Shown: positions 43,857-52,959, numbered from the stretch's first letter. The stretch is 64,000 bases of DNA from Thermophilibacter immobilis (GCF_015277515.1 NZ_CP063767.1:496001-560000), one strand, 5' to 3'. The notes: generated from the sequence alone by a model not told the origin. A program made the numbers and translations.

Positions 43857-44843
43857 GTGAGCGAGGCCTCCCCCTACTCCCGCCTCGCCAGCCCGCGCGA
43901 GACCCGCGCCGTGCTGGAGCGCTTCGACCTGGCCGCCAAGCACCGGCTGGGCCAGAACTTCCTGGTCTCTGATGCGGTGATCGGGCGCATCCTGGAGCTG
44001 GCGGAGCTCGACCAGGAGGACGTGGTTCTCGAGGTGGGCCCCGGTATCGGCACGCTCACGGTGGCTCTCTTGCCGCGCGTGGCCGCCGTCTGCGCCATCG
44101 AGGCGGACCGAACGCTCGCGCCCGTGCTCTCTGAGACCTGCGCCACGGATGGCGAGAAGCTTGCGCTCGTGGTCGCAGACGCGCTCAAGGTGGGGCCCGC
44201 GGAGGTTGCGGCGGCGCTTGCCGCGTGTGGGGGACAAGCCGACAAGGTCGTGCCCACCAAGCTCGTCTCCAACCTCCCGTACCAGGTCGCGGCCACCGTG
44301 ATCATGCGCTTCCTGCAAGAGTGGCCGTCTCTTGGGCGCTGCGTGGTGATGGTGCAGGCCGAGGTCGCCGACCGCATCTGCGCCGAGCCGGGCAGCCGCA
44401 CCTATGGCGCCTACACGGCCAAGCTCGCGCTTCTGGGGCGGGTGACGGGGCGCTTCGAGGTGGGCCCGTCCAGCTTCACGCCGGCCCCGCACGTGGACTC
44501 GGCCGTGGTGCGCATCGAGCGCACCCGCCCGCGCGACCCCCAGACGGGAGAGCCCCTCGCTCCCGCGCAGGTCGCGGCCACGACGGCCGTGATCGACGCC
44601 GCCTTCGCGCAGCGTCGCAAGACCATCCGCAACTCCATGTCCGCCTCGGGGTTTGCCAAGGACGAGCTCGATCGTGGCCTTGCGGCCGCGGGAATCGATT
44701 CTCGCCGTCGGGCCGAGACCCTCGCCCCGGCGGAGTTCGTGCGCCTCGCCGCCGCCCTGCCCTCGGCGCTGCCCGCAGCTCCGTCCGCGATTCCGCCTGC
44801 GGTCCCGCCCGCAGCCCTTCCCCTGGGAGGAAACCATGCCTGA
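43857..44843 (+). CDS. rsmA: 16S rRNA dimethyladenosine transferase
   Basis: RsmA (KsgA) dimethylates A1518 and A1519. The 328-residue protein has KHRLGQNFLV at the N-terminus, LEVGPGIGTLTVALL (SAM binding), SNLPYQVAATVIM (catalytic NLPY), and RRKTIRNSMS near the C-terminus. A Pro/Ala-rich tail of about 30 residues, unusual for the family, ends the protein. Start GTG 43857. It overlaps the next gene by 8 bp. Confidence 0.95.
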   Translation: MSEASPYSRLASPRETRAVLERFDLAAKHRLGQNFLVSDAVIGRILELAELDQEDVVLEVGPGIGTLTVALLPRVAAVCAIEADRTLAPVLSETCATDGEKLALVVADALKVGPAEVAAALAACGGQADKVVPTKLVSNLPYQVAATVIMRFLQEWPSLGRCVVMVQAEVADRICAEPGSRTYGAYTAKLALLGRVTGRFEVGPSSFTPAPHVDSAVVRIERTRPRDPQTGEPLAPAQVAATTAVIDAAFAQRRKTIRNSMSASGFAKDELDRGLAAAGIDSRRRAETLAPAEFVRLAAALPSALPAAPSAIPPAVPPAALPLGGNHA

Positions 44844-45846
44844 GCTCGTCGTGCTCGACCACCTGACCCTTGCCGACGGGGAGCTCTTCCATGACCGAAA
44901 GGGCCGCGTGTGCGCTCTGCCGCGGCCCCTCGCCCCGCTCGCGGACACCCATGGGCACCTCACGAGCTTCAAGGGGCATGACCCGGCGCTCGCGCTCGCC
45001 CGCGCGGCGCTCGTGGGCGTGCGCCTGCTCGTGGTCCCGGTGGACCCCGTGAGCGAGATCCCAGGCACCTGGCCGGACGTGGCCGCGCTTCTCGCCTGGC
45101 TCGACGACCAGGTCGAGACCGCTCACGAATGCCTCGAGGAGTGCGCCGAGCAGGGCTTCGCGCCGCCCGCCTTTGACGGCTACGGCGCGCCCGACCTCCT
45201 GGACAACGTGCGTATCGTCGCGGGTGCGCACCCGTATGGGGCCGAGGGCCTCGACGAGGCGGCCCTTGCGCGCCTGGACGAGCTTCTGGAGAGCCCCCGC
45301 GCGGTGGGCGTGGGCGAGATTGGCCTGGACTTTGGCCCCTACGCGCCTGCGAGCCCCGAGGTGCAGGAGCGGGCGTTTCGCCGTCAGCTGGAGGTCGCCC
45401 GCGAGAGGCGCCTGCCCGTCGAGCTCCACATCCGCGACGCGGCGGGTGACGTGTGCGTGGGGGCCCACCGGGACCTCGCGCGCATCCTGGGCGAGCTCGG
45501 CGTGCCGGAGGCCGGCTGCGACCTGCACTGCTTCACCTCGGGCGTCAGGGTCATGGAGGACTTCGCGCGCCTGGGCTGCCACATGGCGTTCGGCGGTGCC
45601 CTCACCTTCTCGCGCTCCGACGACATCCGCAAGGCGGCGGCCTTCTGCCCGGAGCGCCTCCTGCTCTCCGAGACCGACTGCCCCTACATGGCCCCGGTGC
45701 CCCTGCGCGGCGAGGAGGGCGAGCCTGCGATGGTGGCCTTCACCGTGGCGCGCCTCGCCGACGTGCGCGCCGACGTCGGCCGCGCGAGCCGTCAGGCCAC
45801 CTATGACGCCCTCTGGAGAAACGCGCGTGCGTTCTTCTCGGTGTAG
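44836..45846 (+). CDS. tatD: TatD-family metal-dependent hydrolase
   Basis: The 336-residue protein shows ADTHGHLTSF (metal His pair), VGVGEIGLDFGPY, VELHIRDAAGD, HCFTSG and SETDCPYMAP, the TatD DNase motifs. Compared with E. coli TatD it has an N-terminal extension of about 35 residues and an insertion around residues 85-130. TatD proteins cut DNA from 3' ends and may act in repair. A GGAGG ribosome site precedes ATG 44836. Confidence 0.9.
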   Translation: MPELVVLDHLTLADGELFHDRKGRVCALPRPLAPLADTHGHLTSFKGHDPALALARAALVGVRLLVVPVDPVSEIPGTWPDVAALLAWLDDQVETAHECLEECAEQGFAPPAFDGYGAPDLLDNVRIVAGAHPYGAEGLDEAALARLDELLESPRAVGVGEIGLDFGPYAPASPEVQERAFRRQLEVARERRLPVELHIRDAAGDVCVGAHRDLARILGELGVPEAGCDLHCFTSGVRVMEDFARLGCHMAFGGALTFSRSDDIRKAAAFCPERLLLSETDCPYMAPVPLRGEEGEPAMVAFTVARLADVRADVGRASRQATYDALWRNARAFFSV

Positions 45847-45860
45847 CGGGGGCGGCGTGC

Positions 45861-45910
45861 TAGACTGAGCTCCCACGAGGACCCCCATCTGCCGTGAGAA
45901 GGGGGTCGTC
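45861..45910 (+). promoter_or_regulatory. Promoter -10 box and ribosome-site-sequestering hairpin of comF
   Basis: TAGACT (45861-45866) is a good -10 box. GAGGACCCCC (45877-45886) pairs with GGGGGTCGTC (45901-45910) over 9 of 10 bases. The right arm contains the AGGGGG ribosome site and abuts ATG 45911. If transcription starts about 45873, the short leader is essentially this hairpin, which would hide the start. Confidence 0.5.
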
Positions 45911-46633
45911 ATGCCCATTTTTGGCGTGGCCGCCGAGGCGCTCGCGGAGCTTTTCTGGCCCACGCGCTGCGTGGGCTGCGATCAGCCCGGCGAGCTCGTC
46001 TGCGACGAGTGCCGCCGAGAGCTGCCGTGGGTCGAGCAGCGTCTGGCCTGCCCCGTCTGCGGTGCCCCGTTTGGCTTTCTCACCTGTACGGAGTGTGACG
46101 GCAGCTGGGTCCCGCGCGCCACCGTGGCCGCGTTGGGCTTCGAGGGTGCCGCCGCGCGCATGGTCCGCTGCCTCAAGGACTTCCACGAGCTGCGCCTGGC
46201 CCCCGTCATGGCCGCCGCGATGCTCTGCGCGCTCGAGGAGGCCGCGGCCTGGCCCGCCGCCGACGGAGCCGCGCGCTTCGACGTGGGGCGCACGAGCGCC
46301 GTCTGCTTCGTCCCCGCTACGGCGGCCGCCTTCGCCCGGCGCGGCTTCGACCACATGGAGCTCGTCGTCCGCCCGCTCGCCCGTGCGCTCGACCTGCCGC
46401 TTGCCGACGTGCTCGCCCGCCTGCCGGCGCGTGACCAGCGCGTCCTGGGGCGAGCGGGCCGTGCGGACAACCTCGCGGGCACGGTCTGCGTGACGCAGGA
46501 CGTGTGCGGCCTCGACCTCCTGCTCGTTGACGACGTGGCCACCACGGGCGCCTCCGTGAACGAGGCCGCGCGCTCGCTTCTCGCCCGGGGCGCCTCGTCC
46601 GTCACCGCCTGCGTCCTCGCCCGCGTCTGGTGA
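45911..46633 (+). CDS. comF: ComF-family phosphoribosyltransferase-like protein
   Basis: The 240-residue protein has an N-terminal zinc module (CVGCDQPGELVCDECRREL and CPVCGAPFG..CTECDG) and a C-terminal phosphoribosyltransferase fold with LDLLLVDDVATTGASVNEAA. ComF acts in DNA uptake in transformable bacteria. No other competence gene is visible in the window. Its short, hairpin-containing leader suggests translational control. Confidence 0.9.
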   Translation: MPIFGVAAEALAELFWPTRCVGCDQPGELVCDECRRELPWVEQRLACPVCGAPFGFLTCTECDGSWVPRATVAALGFEGAAARMVRCLKDFHELRLAPVMAAAMLCALEEAAAWPAADGAARFDVGRTSAVCFVPATAAAFARRGFDHMELVVRPLARALDLPLADVLARLPARDQRVLGRAGRADNLAGTVCVTQDVCGLDLLLVDDVATTGASVNEAARSLLARGASSVTACVLARVW

Positions 46634-46672
46634 GATGCGGGCGAGACGGAGGGCGTGCGAGAAGGGGCGTAT

Positions 46673-46780
46673 TCACGAATCCCGCGCCGTGGAACGCCAG
46701 AGCCCCCCTGTCGTGTGCCCCACCGTCCGTTTCGTGAGCGCCCACGGCCCCGGCCGTGCCACAGCCCTCGTTTCGTGAGC
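46673..46780. repeat. Intergenic repeat element, copy B
   Basis: TCACGAAT at 46673, then TTCGTGAGC 58 bp later (46731) and again 41 bp later (46772), reproduce the spacing of copy A at 11391-11497. CCGTGGAACG and CCGTGCCAC lie at the matching internal positions. Sequence between the motifs is diverged. It occupies the comF-lipoprotein gap. Confidence 0.55.
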
Positions 46781-46839
46781 GCACGCAGTCTCGCCGGCGG
46801 GTCGTGTTCCGTGACCGCGCCTCAAGAAACCCCGCGCCC

Positions 46840-46869
46840 TTCACGCGACCTGCGAGCGGCGGGTATACT
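46840..46869 (+). promoter_or_regulatory. Candidate promoter before the solute-binding lipoprotein
   Basis: TTCACG (46840-46845), an 18-bp spacer and TATACT (46864-46869) form a reasonable promoter. The leader to ATG 47165 would be about 290 nt; an in-frame ATG at 46979 exists but lacks a ribosome site. No other gene is seen in 46634-47164. Confidence 0.4.
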
Positions 46870-47164
46870 GAATCAGTCTCATCCAGGTCTGTGGTTGCGG
46901 GCGGCCGCGCGCCGCCCTATTCCATGCCAGACGAGGGCAAAGGGATCCACGTAAGTCCGTGCGCGCGTGCGGGCGATCATGGCTCGTCCTAGAGGTAAGT
47001 CGTACCGCCCGTCATACACTGAGGCATCCCGCCTCGCGGGCGAGAGGGGCTACAGTGCGGGCGCCCGGGCGTCCGACGCGACGTCCCCGGTGCGCGAGTG
47101 TGGGGTCAAAGACCAGGTCAGCTGGGTGAGGCGCGATGGAAGACGGAGAAGGGCAGGACAGACA

Positions 47165-48106
47165 ATGAAGCGCAACCGCAGGGACACCGCCGCGAAGGCT
47201 GCCGCAGCCGCCCTTGCGCTCGTTGTCTTGGCAGGCTGTTCGATCGGCCCCGTCAACCTTGACTCCCTGGTGGGCCAGACGTCGGTGGCCGAGGCCCGCG
47301 CCCAGCGTCGCGAGCGCCTCGTCCCCGTTGTGGCCGACTCCGACCTCAGCGAGGCGGGCGCGCTCACGGTGGGCGTCAAGTCCTCGGAGGCGGCGCCCCT
47401 CGTTCTCAGGTCGACGACCGACGGCTCCCTTGCGGGCATCGACGTCGACACCGCCTACGCGCTCGCCGACGCGCTCGGCCTGTCCAGCGTGACGTTCGTC
47501 TCGGTGCCCAGCGCCTCGGCGGGCCTCGCGTCCGGCTGCGACGTGGTCATGGGCGTCGACGCAAACGAGGACGCGGCCGTCACGGTCGTGGGCGACTACG
47601 CACAGAGCGCCTTGGGCGTCTTTGGCGGCTCCTCCGCGAGCGCGTCGGTTGACGCATCCGACCTCGCGGGCGCCACGGTCGCGGTCCAGTCCGGCTCGGT
47701 CTCCCAGGCGGCCCTCTCCAAGCTTGACCTCTCCGTTGACGAGTCGACCTACACGAACCTCAACGAGGCCTTCGATGCCCTCTCCGCCGGCTCGGCCGAC
47801 TACGTTGTCTGCGATGCCTACGCAGGTGCCTACCTGGCCTGCACCCACGATGGGATCTCGTTTGTGGGCACGCTCGACGACCCCTCCTCGGTGGGCGTGG
47901 CGCTTTCCCCGGACGCCTCGTCTCTCACGGCGGCCGTGCGGATCGCCCTCGAGCAGGTCCAAGAAAACGGCGTGGCCGCCATCGCCAAGGCCCGCTGGGT
48001 CGGGGACCTTCCCACGCTGACGGACGCGACCAAGGTCACGGGGGTCTCCGCGACGCTCGCCACCGCCGTTGACGCCACCGCTGCCACCGCGACGGCCGGG
48101 CAGTGA
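47165..48106 (+). CDS. Solute-binding lipoprotein (SBP_bac_3-like)
   Basis: The 313-residue protein starts with a basic, hydrophobic signal and the lipobox LVVLAGCS, so it is lipid-anchored after Lgt processing. The remainder follows the family-3 solute-binding pattern: ALTVGVKSSEAAPLVL, GIDVDTAYALADALGL, ATVAVQSGSVSQAAL and GSADYVVCDAYAGAYL. These proteins bind amino acids for ABC importers. No permease or ATPase gene is adjacent. ATG 47165 is preferred over the upstream in-frame ATG 46979 because it begins the signal peptide. Confidence 0.8.
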   Translation: MKRNRRDTAAKAAAAALALVVLAGCSIGPVNLDSLVGQTSVAEARAQRRERLVPVVADSDLSEAGALTVGVKSSEAAPLVLRSTTDGSLAGIDVDTAYALADALGLSSVTFVSVPSASAGLASGCDVVMGVDANEDAAVTVVGDYAQSALGVFGGSSASASVDASDLAGATVAVQSGSVSQAALSKLDLSVDESTYTNLNEAFDALSAGSADYVVCDAYAGAYLACTHDGISFVGTLDDPSSVGVALSPDASSLTAAVRIALEQVQENGVAAIAKARWVGDLPTLTDATKVTGVSATLATAVDATAATATAGQ

Positions 48107-48225
48107 GGGCCGCTCGCACCCGTGGGCGCCTCGCGCGGCGGTGTGCCCCGTGCTCAATTGGGTATCAGGGACGTAGGGACGCGGTGCTCGTCATCCGCGT
48201 CCAAGGCAATCGTTAGGAGGCTCGT

Positions 48226-48816
48226 ATGGTGGACATCAAGATTTCTGGCCGCAAGGTGAACGTGTCCGACCCCCTGCGCGCGCACGTTGAGGATAAGATA
48301 GGAAACGCCCTCAGGGTGTTTGACATTCAGCCCATGACCTGCGACGTCGTTCTGCGCGTGGACAAGAACCCCTCCAACCCCGGCCGCAAGGTCTGCGAGG
48401 TCACGATCTTCGTGCGCAACAACGTGGTCCGCGTGGTGTCCAGCTCCGATGACATGTACGCCTCCATCGACGACGCCGCCGACAAGGCTACCCGCCAGCT
48501 GCGCAAGTACAAGACCCGCATCATCGACCGCCGCCAGCGCATGGCCGCCGCCAAGGCCGGCACCGCGACCCAGGAGGACCTGGCCCAGCTCATCGAGCCG
48601 TCCGCAGAGGAGCAAGACGAGTCCCTGGTCCGCGAGAAGTACGTCGACCTGCTGCCCATGACCGAGGAGGAGGCCCTGGTCCAGACGGATCTTATCGGCC
48701 ACGATTTCTACGTGTTTACCAACGCCACCACGGGGCTTGTCAACGTGATCTATCACCGCAAGAATGGCGGATACGGAATCATAAAGCCCAAGATTGAGGA
48801 GATGCATGAGCAGTAG
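48226..48816 (+). CDS. hpf: Long-form ribosome hibernation promoting factor
   Basis: The 196-residue protein has an N-terminal HPF/RaiA domain (MVDIKISGRKVNVSDPLRAHVEDKIGNALRVF) and a C-terminal dimerisation domain (VREKYVDLLPMTEEEALVQTDLIGHDFYVFTNATTGLVNVIYHRKNGGYGIIKP). Long HPF alone drives formation of 100S ribosome dimers in stationary phase. AGGAGG precedes ATG 48226. It overlaps degV by 11 bp. Confidence 0.96.
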   Translation: MVDIKISGRKVNVSDPLRAHVEDKIGNALRVFDIQPMTCDVVLRVDKNPSNPGRKVCEVTIFVRNNVVRVVSSSDDMYASIDDAADKATRQLRKYKTRIIDRRQRMAAAKAGTATQEDLAQLIEPSAEEQDESLVREKYVDLLPMTEEEALVQTDLIGHDFYVFTNATTGLVNVIYHRKNGGYGIIKPKIEEMHEQ

Positions 48817-49855
48817 GGGACAGTCCGCTTCACCCGAAGGCGCACCCACAGAACCGAGCACCAACGCCCAGGCGTCGCAGGAGGCTGCGCGCCTGGGCCG
48901 CGCGTATCATGCCACGTCCAACGTCAACATCATCGTGGACTCCTGCGCTGACTTCGCGCCCGAGGTCGCCCGTGCCCTGGGCGTCGAGGTCCTGGAGTTC
49001 CCGTTCGTCCTCTCGGGCGTCGAGCACCTTGATGATCTCTGGCAGTCGATGAGCCCCCACGAGTTCTACGAACGCATGCGCAAGGGGGAACCTGCGAGTA
49101 CCTCGGCCATCACCCTCGGTCGCTACCTCGAGGTCTTCGAGGGGGCGGCCAAGAAGGGGACCCCGACGGTCTACCTCGCCTTCACGCGGGGCCTCTCCTC
49201 GAGCATCGACGTGGCGCGTCAGGCCGCGCAGACCGTCCGGGAGGCGCATCCGGGCTTCGAACTCTACGTCGTGGACAACGCCAACCCCTCGTCCGCAGCG
49301 CAGCTGCTCGCCATCGAGGCGGTCCACCAGGCATCCAACGGCCTCACGGCTGCCGAGCTCGTGAAGTGGGCCGAGGAGGCGCGCTACTACCTCCAGGGTT
49401 ACTTCACGCTCGAGTCCTTCGACGCCCTGGCGCGCGGGGGCCGCATCCCGCCCGCCGCCGCGCAGGTGGGCGGCAAGCTGGACATCAAGCCCGAGCTCTC
49501 CTACGACCTCGCGGGCGCGCTCACGCTGCGCGGGATGTGCCGTGGCCGCAAGAAGGCCCTGCGCGCGATTCTCGCCGACTTCAAGGCCAACTACCTCCAG
49601 GAGAGCGGTGCGGACGGGCAGCTGCCCGTGGGCATCATCTCCGCGGACGCCGAGAAGGACGCCCACTGGCTTGCCGACCAGCTCCGCAAGGAGCCGGGCT
49701 GCCAGGACGCCCCCATCATCTTCAGCTCGGTGGGCCCGGTCATCGGCGCGCACGTGGGTCCGGGGATGGTGGCGCTCGTGTTCTGGGGCAAGGACCGCCG
49801 AGAGGGGCTCTCGTTCACCGACCGCCTCGCCCGGCGCGTGCGCGGCGAGCAGTAG
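48806..49855 (+). CDS. DegV-family fatty-acid-binding protein
   Basis: The 349-residue protein has NVNIIVDSCADFAPEVARALGVEVLEFPF, EPASTSAITLGRYLEVF and LAFTRGLSSSIDVAR, typical of DegV/FakB proteins, which bind a fatty acid for a FakA kinase. No fakA is nearby. ATG 48806 has GAGGAG upstream and lies inside the hpf end. The first ~35 residues are a disordered extension compared with typical DegV. Confidence 0.88.
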   Translation: MSSRGQSASPEGAPTEPSTNAQASQEAARLGRAYHATSNVNIIVDSCADFAPEVARALGVEVLEFPFVLSGVEHLDDLWQSMSPHEFYERMRKGEPASTSAITLGRYLEVFEGAAKKGTPTVYLAFTRGLSSSIDVARQAAQTVREAHPGFELYVVDNANPSSAAQLLAIEAVHQASNGLTAAELVKWAEEARYYLQGYFTLESFDALARGGRIPPAAAQVGGKLDIKPELSYDLAGALTLRGMCRGRKKALRAILADFKANYLQESGADGQLPVGIISADAEKDAHWLADQLRKEPGCQDAPIIFSSVGPVIGAHVGPGMVALVFWGKDRREGLSFTDRLARRVRGEQ

Positions 49856-49925
49856 GGCCAACGCAAGGCGTCCGCATCCGGCCGAGCGCCCCAGGGCCTC
49901 GGCGACAACGAAAGGGAAGAAGAGC

Positions 49926-50999
49926 ATGACGACGAACCACATCCGCAAGGTCGCCTTCATTGGCACGGGAATCATGGGCGCGCGGATCGCGGGCCACATC
50001 TTGGACGCCGGCTTCGACCTCACGGTGCACAACCGCACCAAGGAGAAGGCCGAGGGGCTTATCGCCGCTGGTGCCACGTGGGCGGACACGCCCGCCGAAG
50101 CCGCGGCCGACGCGGACGTGGTCTTCACGATGGTGGGCTATCCCTCAGATGTCGAGGACCTCTACCTCTCCACGGACGGGCTCGTTCGCCGCGCCAAGAA
50201 GGGCGCCTGGCTCGTGGACCTCACCACGAGCTCGCCCGAGCTCGCGCGCGACATCCACGACGCCGCCGAGATCGAGGACATCCACGCGTTCGACTGCCCG
50301 GTCACGGGCGGCGAGCAGGGGGCCATCGACGCCACACTGACCCTCATCGTGGGCGCCACGAAGTCCCAGGTCGCCCCGGTGCGGGGCGTGCTCGAGACCT
50401 TCTCGAGTAAGGTCTTCTACTTCGACAAGCCCGGCGGGGGCCAGACCGCCAAGCTCTGCAACCAGGTCTCGCTCGCCTCGTGCATGGTGGGCTACGCCGA
50501 CGCCATGGCCCTGGCCGAGCAGTCCGGCATCGACGTGAGCCGCATGCTCGAGGTGCTGGCCAGTGGGATGGGCGGTTCGGTGGCCTCCCGGGAGCTGGCG
50601 CCGCGCTCTGCGGCGGGCGATTACAAGCCGGGCTTTCTGGCCGAGCATCTGCGCAAGGACATCGGCCTGGCCCGCGCGAGCTCCGAGGAGCTCGACATCA
50701 CGCTGCCGGGTGCGGAGAACGCCTACGCGCTATACGACATGCTCTGCCAGATCGGCGGCTCGCGCATGGGCACCCAGGCGCTGACGCTGCTCTACCAGGA
50801 CGAGGAGACCTGCCGTGCGGCCGGGCTCGACTGGTCCCAGCTCGACCGCGGCGACGACGAGGACGGCTGCGACGAGGGGGAGAGCGGCTGCTCCTGCGGC
50901 CACGACCATGGCGATGGTGACGGCGCCTGCTGCGGCGGCCACGGGGACGGCTGCGGCCACCATCATGGCGAGGGCTGCCGCCATCACGAGGAGGAGTAG
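49926..50999 (+). CDS. 3-hydroxyisobutyrate dehydrogenase-family oxidoreductase with Cys/His-rich C-terminal tail
   Basis: The 357-residue protein has a Rossmann N-terminus (VAFIGTGIMGARIAGHILDAGFDLTVHNRTKEKA), DCPVTGGEQGA and the KLCNQVSLA lysine segment typical of beta-hydroxyacid dehydrogenases. The last ~47 residues (from about 310) are very rich in Cys, His, Asp and Gly, with CSCGHDHGD and CGHHHGEGC. This tail is not part of the family and looks like a metal-binding or metal-storage module. The substrate is unknown; tartronate semialdehyde or 3-hydroxyisobutyrate are possibilities. GAAAGGGAAG precedes ATG 49926. Confidence 0.85.
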   Translation: MTTNHIRKVAFIGTGIMGARIAGHILDAGFDLTVHNRTKEKAEGLIAAGATWADTPAEAAADADVVFTMVGYPSDVEDLYLSTDGLVRRAKKGAWLVDLTTSSPELARDIHDAAEIEDIHAFDCPVTGGEQGAIDATLTLIVGATKSQVAPVRGVLETFSSKVFYFDKPGGGQTAKLCNQVSLASCMVGYADAMALAEQSGIDVSRMLEVLASGMGGSVASRELAPRSAAGDYKPGFLAEHLRKDIGLARASSEELDITLPGAENAYALYDMLCQIGGSRMGTQALTLLYQDEETCRAAGLDWSQLDRGDDEDGCDEGESGCSCGHDHGDGDGACCGGHGDGCGHHHGEGCRHHEEE

Positions 51000-51002
51000 C
51001 CC

Positions 51003-51476
51003 GTGGGCGGCTCCTTCGCAGGTGCGATCGTCGCTTTGCTGCTGTTCTTCTTTGGCATCGTGACGGGTGCGGGCGTGGGCGACCGGCTTGCGGAGCGCTG
51101 CGTGACCCGACGCGAGTACTGGCTGTGCAACCTGGCCATCTTTCTCGTCGGGGCGCTCGTCTGCGCGCTCGTGCTGCTCACGCCCTTCACGGTGCTCGTC
51201 GGCCTGGCGATCGGGCTGGTCGCGGGTGCCATCGCGGGCCTCAAGATGGCCTTCGGCGAGTCCGTGGGGCCCTGGAAGGCCCACGACAAGTTCTTTAGAG
51301 TAAACAAAAACCAGGTCAGACGTGGTGAGGACGGTGAGCGCGCCGAGGCGGTGCGCCGCGCCCGCAGGGACGGTAGCCCCGAGCCCGAGCTCATTAGCGT
51401 ACAGGACCCCGCGGCCTCCTCCGCGCCCGGGCGTGCAGGTGCCGCTGGCCGCCAGGACAAGAACAAAAGGAAGTAG
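51003..51476 (+). CDS. Small membrane protein of unknown function
   Basis: The 157-residue protein has three hydrophobic helices (about residues 5-25, 40-60 and 62-82) and a charged cytoplasmic tail (VRRGEDGERAEAVRRARRDG). Start GTG 51003, 3 bp after the dehydrogenase stop; the two are likely cotranscribed. No family recognised. Followed 6 bp later by the NYN gene. Confidence 0.7.
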   Translation: MGGSFAGAIVALLLFFFGIVTGAGVGDRLAERCVTRREYWLCNLAIFLVGALVCALVLLTPFTVLVGLAIGLVAGAIAGLKMAFGESVGPWKAHDKFFRVNKNQVRRGEDGERAEAVRRARRDGSPEPELISVQDPAASSAPGRAGAAGRQDKNKRK

Positions 51477-51482
51477 AAACGC

Positions 51483-52265
51483 ATGAACGCAACTGACATG
51501 CCCCAGAGCTCCATCGCGGTGCTCATCGACTACGAGAACCTCGCGCTGGGCACGGGCAAGCGCAAGAAGAACGGCCATCAGGAGCCGGGCCCCCTGCCCG
51601 ACGTCAAGCTCATCATGGAGCGCCTCGTGGACAAGGGCCGCATCACGGCCAAGCGCGCCTACTGCGACTGGCAGCGCTTCTCCGACGCCATCACACCCCT
51701 GCACGAGCTGGGCATCGAGCTCATCGAGATCCCCGACCGCGCCTTCACGGGCAAGAACTCCGCCGACATCCGCCTGGCGGTGGACGCCATGGAGATCTGC
51801 CTCACCAAGGACCATATAGACACCTTCGCGATCCTGTCCGGCGACTCGGACTTCTCGCCGCTCGTGGCCAAGCTTAAGGAGTTCGGCAAGACGGTGATCG
51901 GCGTGGGCATGAAGGAGGCCACGAGCACGCTTCTGGCCGAGGTCTGCGACGAGTTCGTCTTCTACGAGGACCTCACGCGCGGCCCGGGCACCCCGGACTT
52001 CTCTGCCAAGGTGCCCAAGGAGAACTGGGAGTGCTACCAGCTGCTCTTCGAGACGATCGACGCCATGCAGCGCGAGAACGACGGCTTCATCCTGGCCTCG
52101 CGCCTCAAGGACACCATCAGGCGCAAGCGCCCGCAGTTCTCGGAGGGCTCCTTCGGGTACCGCTCGTTCACGGCGCTTCTGCGCGAGGCGGCCAAGCTGG
52201 GCTTCATCGAGATTCATCAGGATCCCAAGAGCGGCACCGCCGTGGTCGACGGATTCTGCGAGTAG
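51483..52265 (+). CDS. NYN-domain (LabA-like) RNase-fold protein with C-terminal winged helix
   Basis: The 260-residue protein has a NYN nuclease domain with the acidic residues VLIDYENLALG, KNSADIRLAVDAMEI and ILSGDSDFSPLVAKL. A C-terminal OST-HTH/LOTUS-like domain follows (RENDGFILASRLKDTIRRKRPQFSEGSFGYRSFTALL). NYN proteins are PIN-like RNases and the HTH may bind RNA. It starts at ATG 51483 and precedes the HEAT-like gene by 9 bp. Confidence 0.88.
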   Translation: MNATDMPQSSIAVLIDYENLALGTGKRKKNGHQEPGPLPDVKLIMERLVDKGRITAKRAYCDWQRFSDAITPLHELGIELIEIPDRAFTGKNSADIRLAVDAMEICLTKDHIDTFAILSGDSDFSPLVAKLKEFGKTVIGVGMKEATSTLLAEVCDEFVFYEDLTRGPGTPDFSAKVPKENWECYQLLFETIDAMQRENDGFILASRLKDTIRRKRPQFSEGSFGYRSFTALLREAAKLGFIEIHQDPKSGTAVVDGFCE

Positions 52266-52274
52266 GGGGAGAAC

Positions 52275-52838
52275 ATGGCTGATTCAGCAAGCAAGCAGGT
52301 CGCGGGCCTGGTCGAGGAGCTCTCGGGCTCGAGCAGGCGCCGTCGCCAGGAGGTCGCACACGAGGTGGCCCTCACGGCCAAGGCCAAGCCGAAGGCGGTC
52401 CTGCCGCACGTCGACGCGCTCGTCGACGCGCTCTTCAGGCCCGAGGCCCAAACGCGCTGGGAGATTCTCGACGCCCTGGCCGCGCTGGCGGACGTGGACG
52501 CGGAGAAGGTCGCGAGCGCCTTCGACGGGGCCGAGGCGTCGCTGTTCGACGACGGCTCGGCGACGGTGCGCCTGGCCGCCTTCGTGTTCCTGTGCCGCCT
52601 GGGCGCGAGCTCGCCGGCGCGCTCCGACGAGGCGTGGCCGCTCCTGGACGAGGCCATCCAGTGCTACCACGGCGACGCCGAGTACCGCGACATGCTCGCG
52701 GCGCTTCTCGGCCTCGCGCAGGGAGACGCGTCCGGTGCCACTAAGGAGGCGCTCGCCGAGCGCGTGAAGTTCGACGCCAAGAACGGGTCGGGCTACATCA
52801 AGTCCTTCTCGGCGGAGATCCTTCAAGCCCTCTCATAG
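52275..52838 (+). CDS. HEAT-like helical repeat protein
   Basis: The 187-residue protein is all helical, with repeated units such as PHVDALVDALFRPEAQTRWEILDALAALA and GSATVRLAAFVFLCRLGA that resemble HEAT or armadillo repeats. No catalytic motif, signal or membrane segment. GGGGGAG is about 8 nt before ATG 52275. It is likely a protein-binding partner for the NYN protein, judged only from proximity. Confidence 0.7.
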   Translation: MADSASKQVAGLVEELSGSSRRRRQEVAHEVALTAKAKPKAVLPHVDALVDALFRPEAQTRWEILDALAALADVDAEKVASAFDGAEASLFDDGSATVRLAAFVFLCRLGASSPARSDEAWPLLDEAIQCYHGDAEYRDMLAALLGLAQGDASGATKEALAERVKFDAKNGSGYIKSFSAEILQALS

Positions 52839-52959
52839 AGATGTGCCGCCCTCGGGGAGTGCCGCGCGCGGACGTCGCGTCGCGGGCCCCGGGGTTAGAA
52901 TGCAGAGGTTTTAGTCAGGGATGTGCCGCTTGGGTGCGTCCGGTTTGAAGGGAAGGCAC

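Noticed and set aside
46979-47164. In-frame ATG 46979 upstream of the lipoprotein, giving a 375-residue form
   Set aside because: It would place basic sequence before the signal peptide and has no ribosome site; ATG 47165 begins a good lipoprotein signal.
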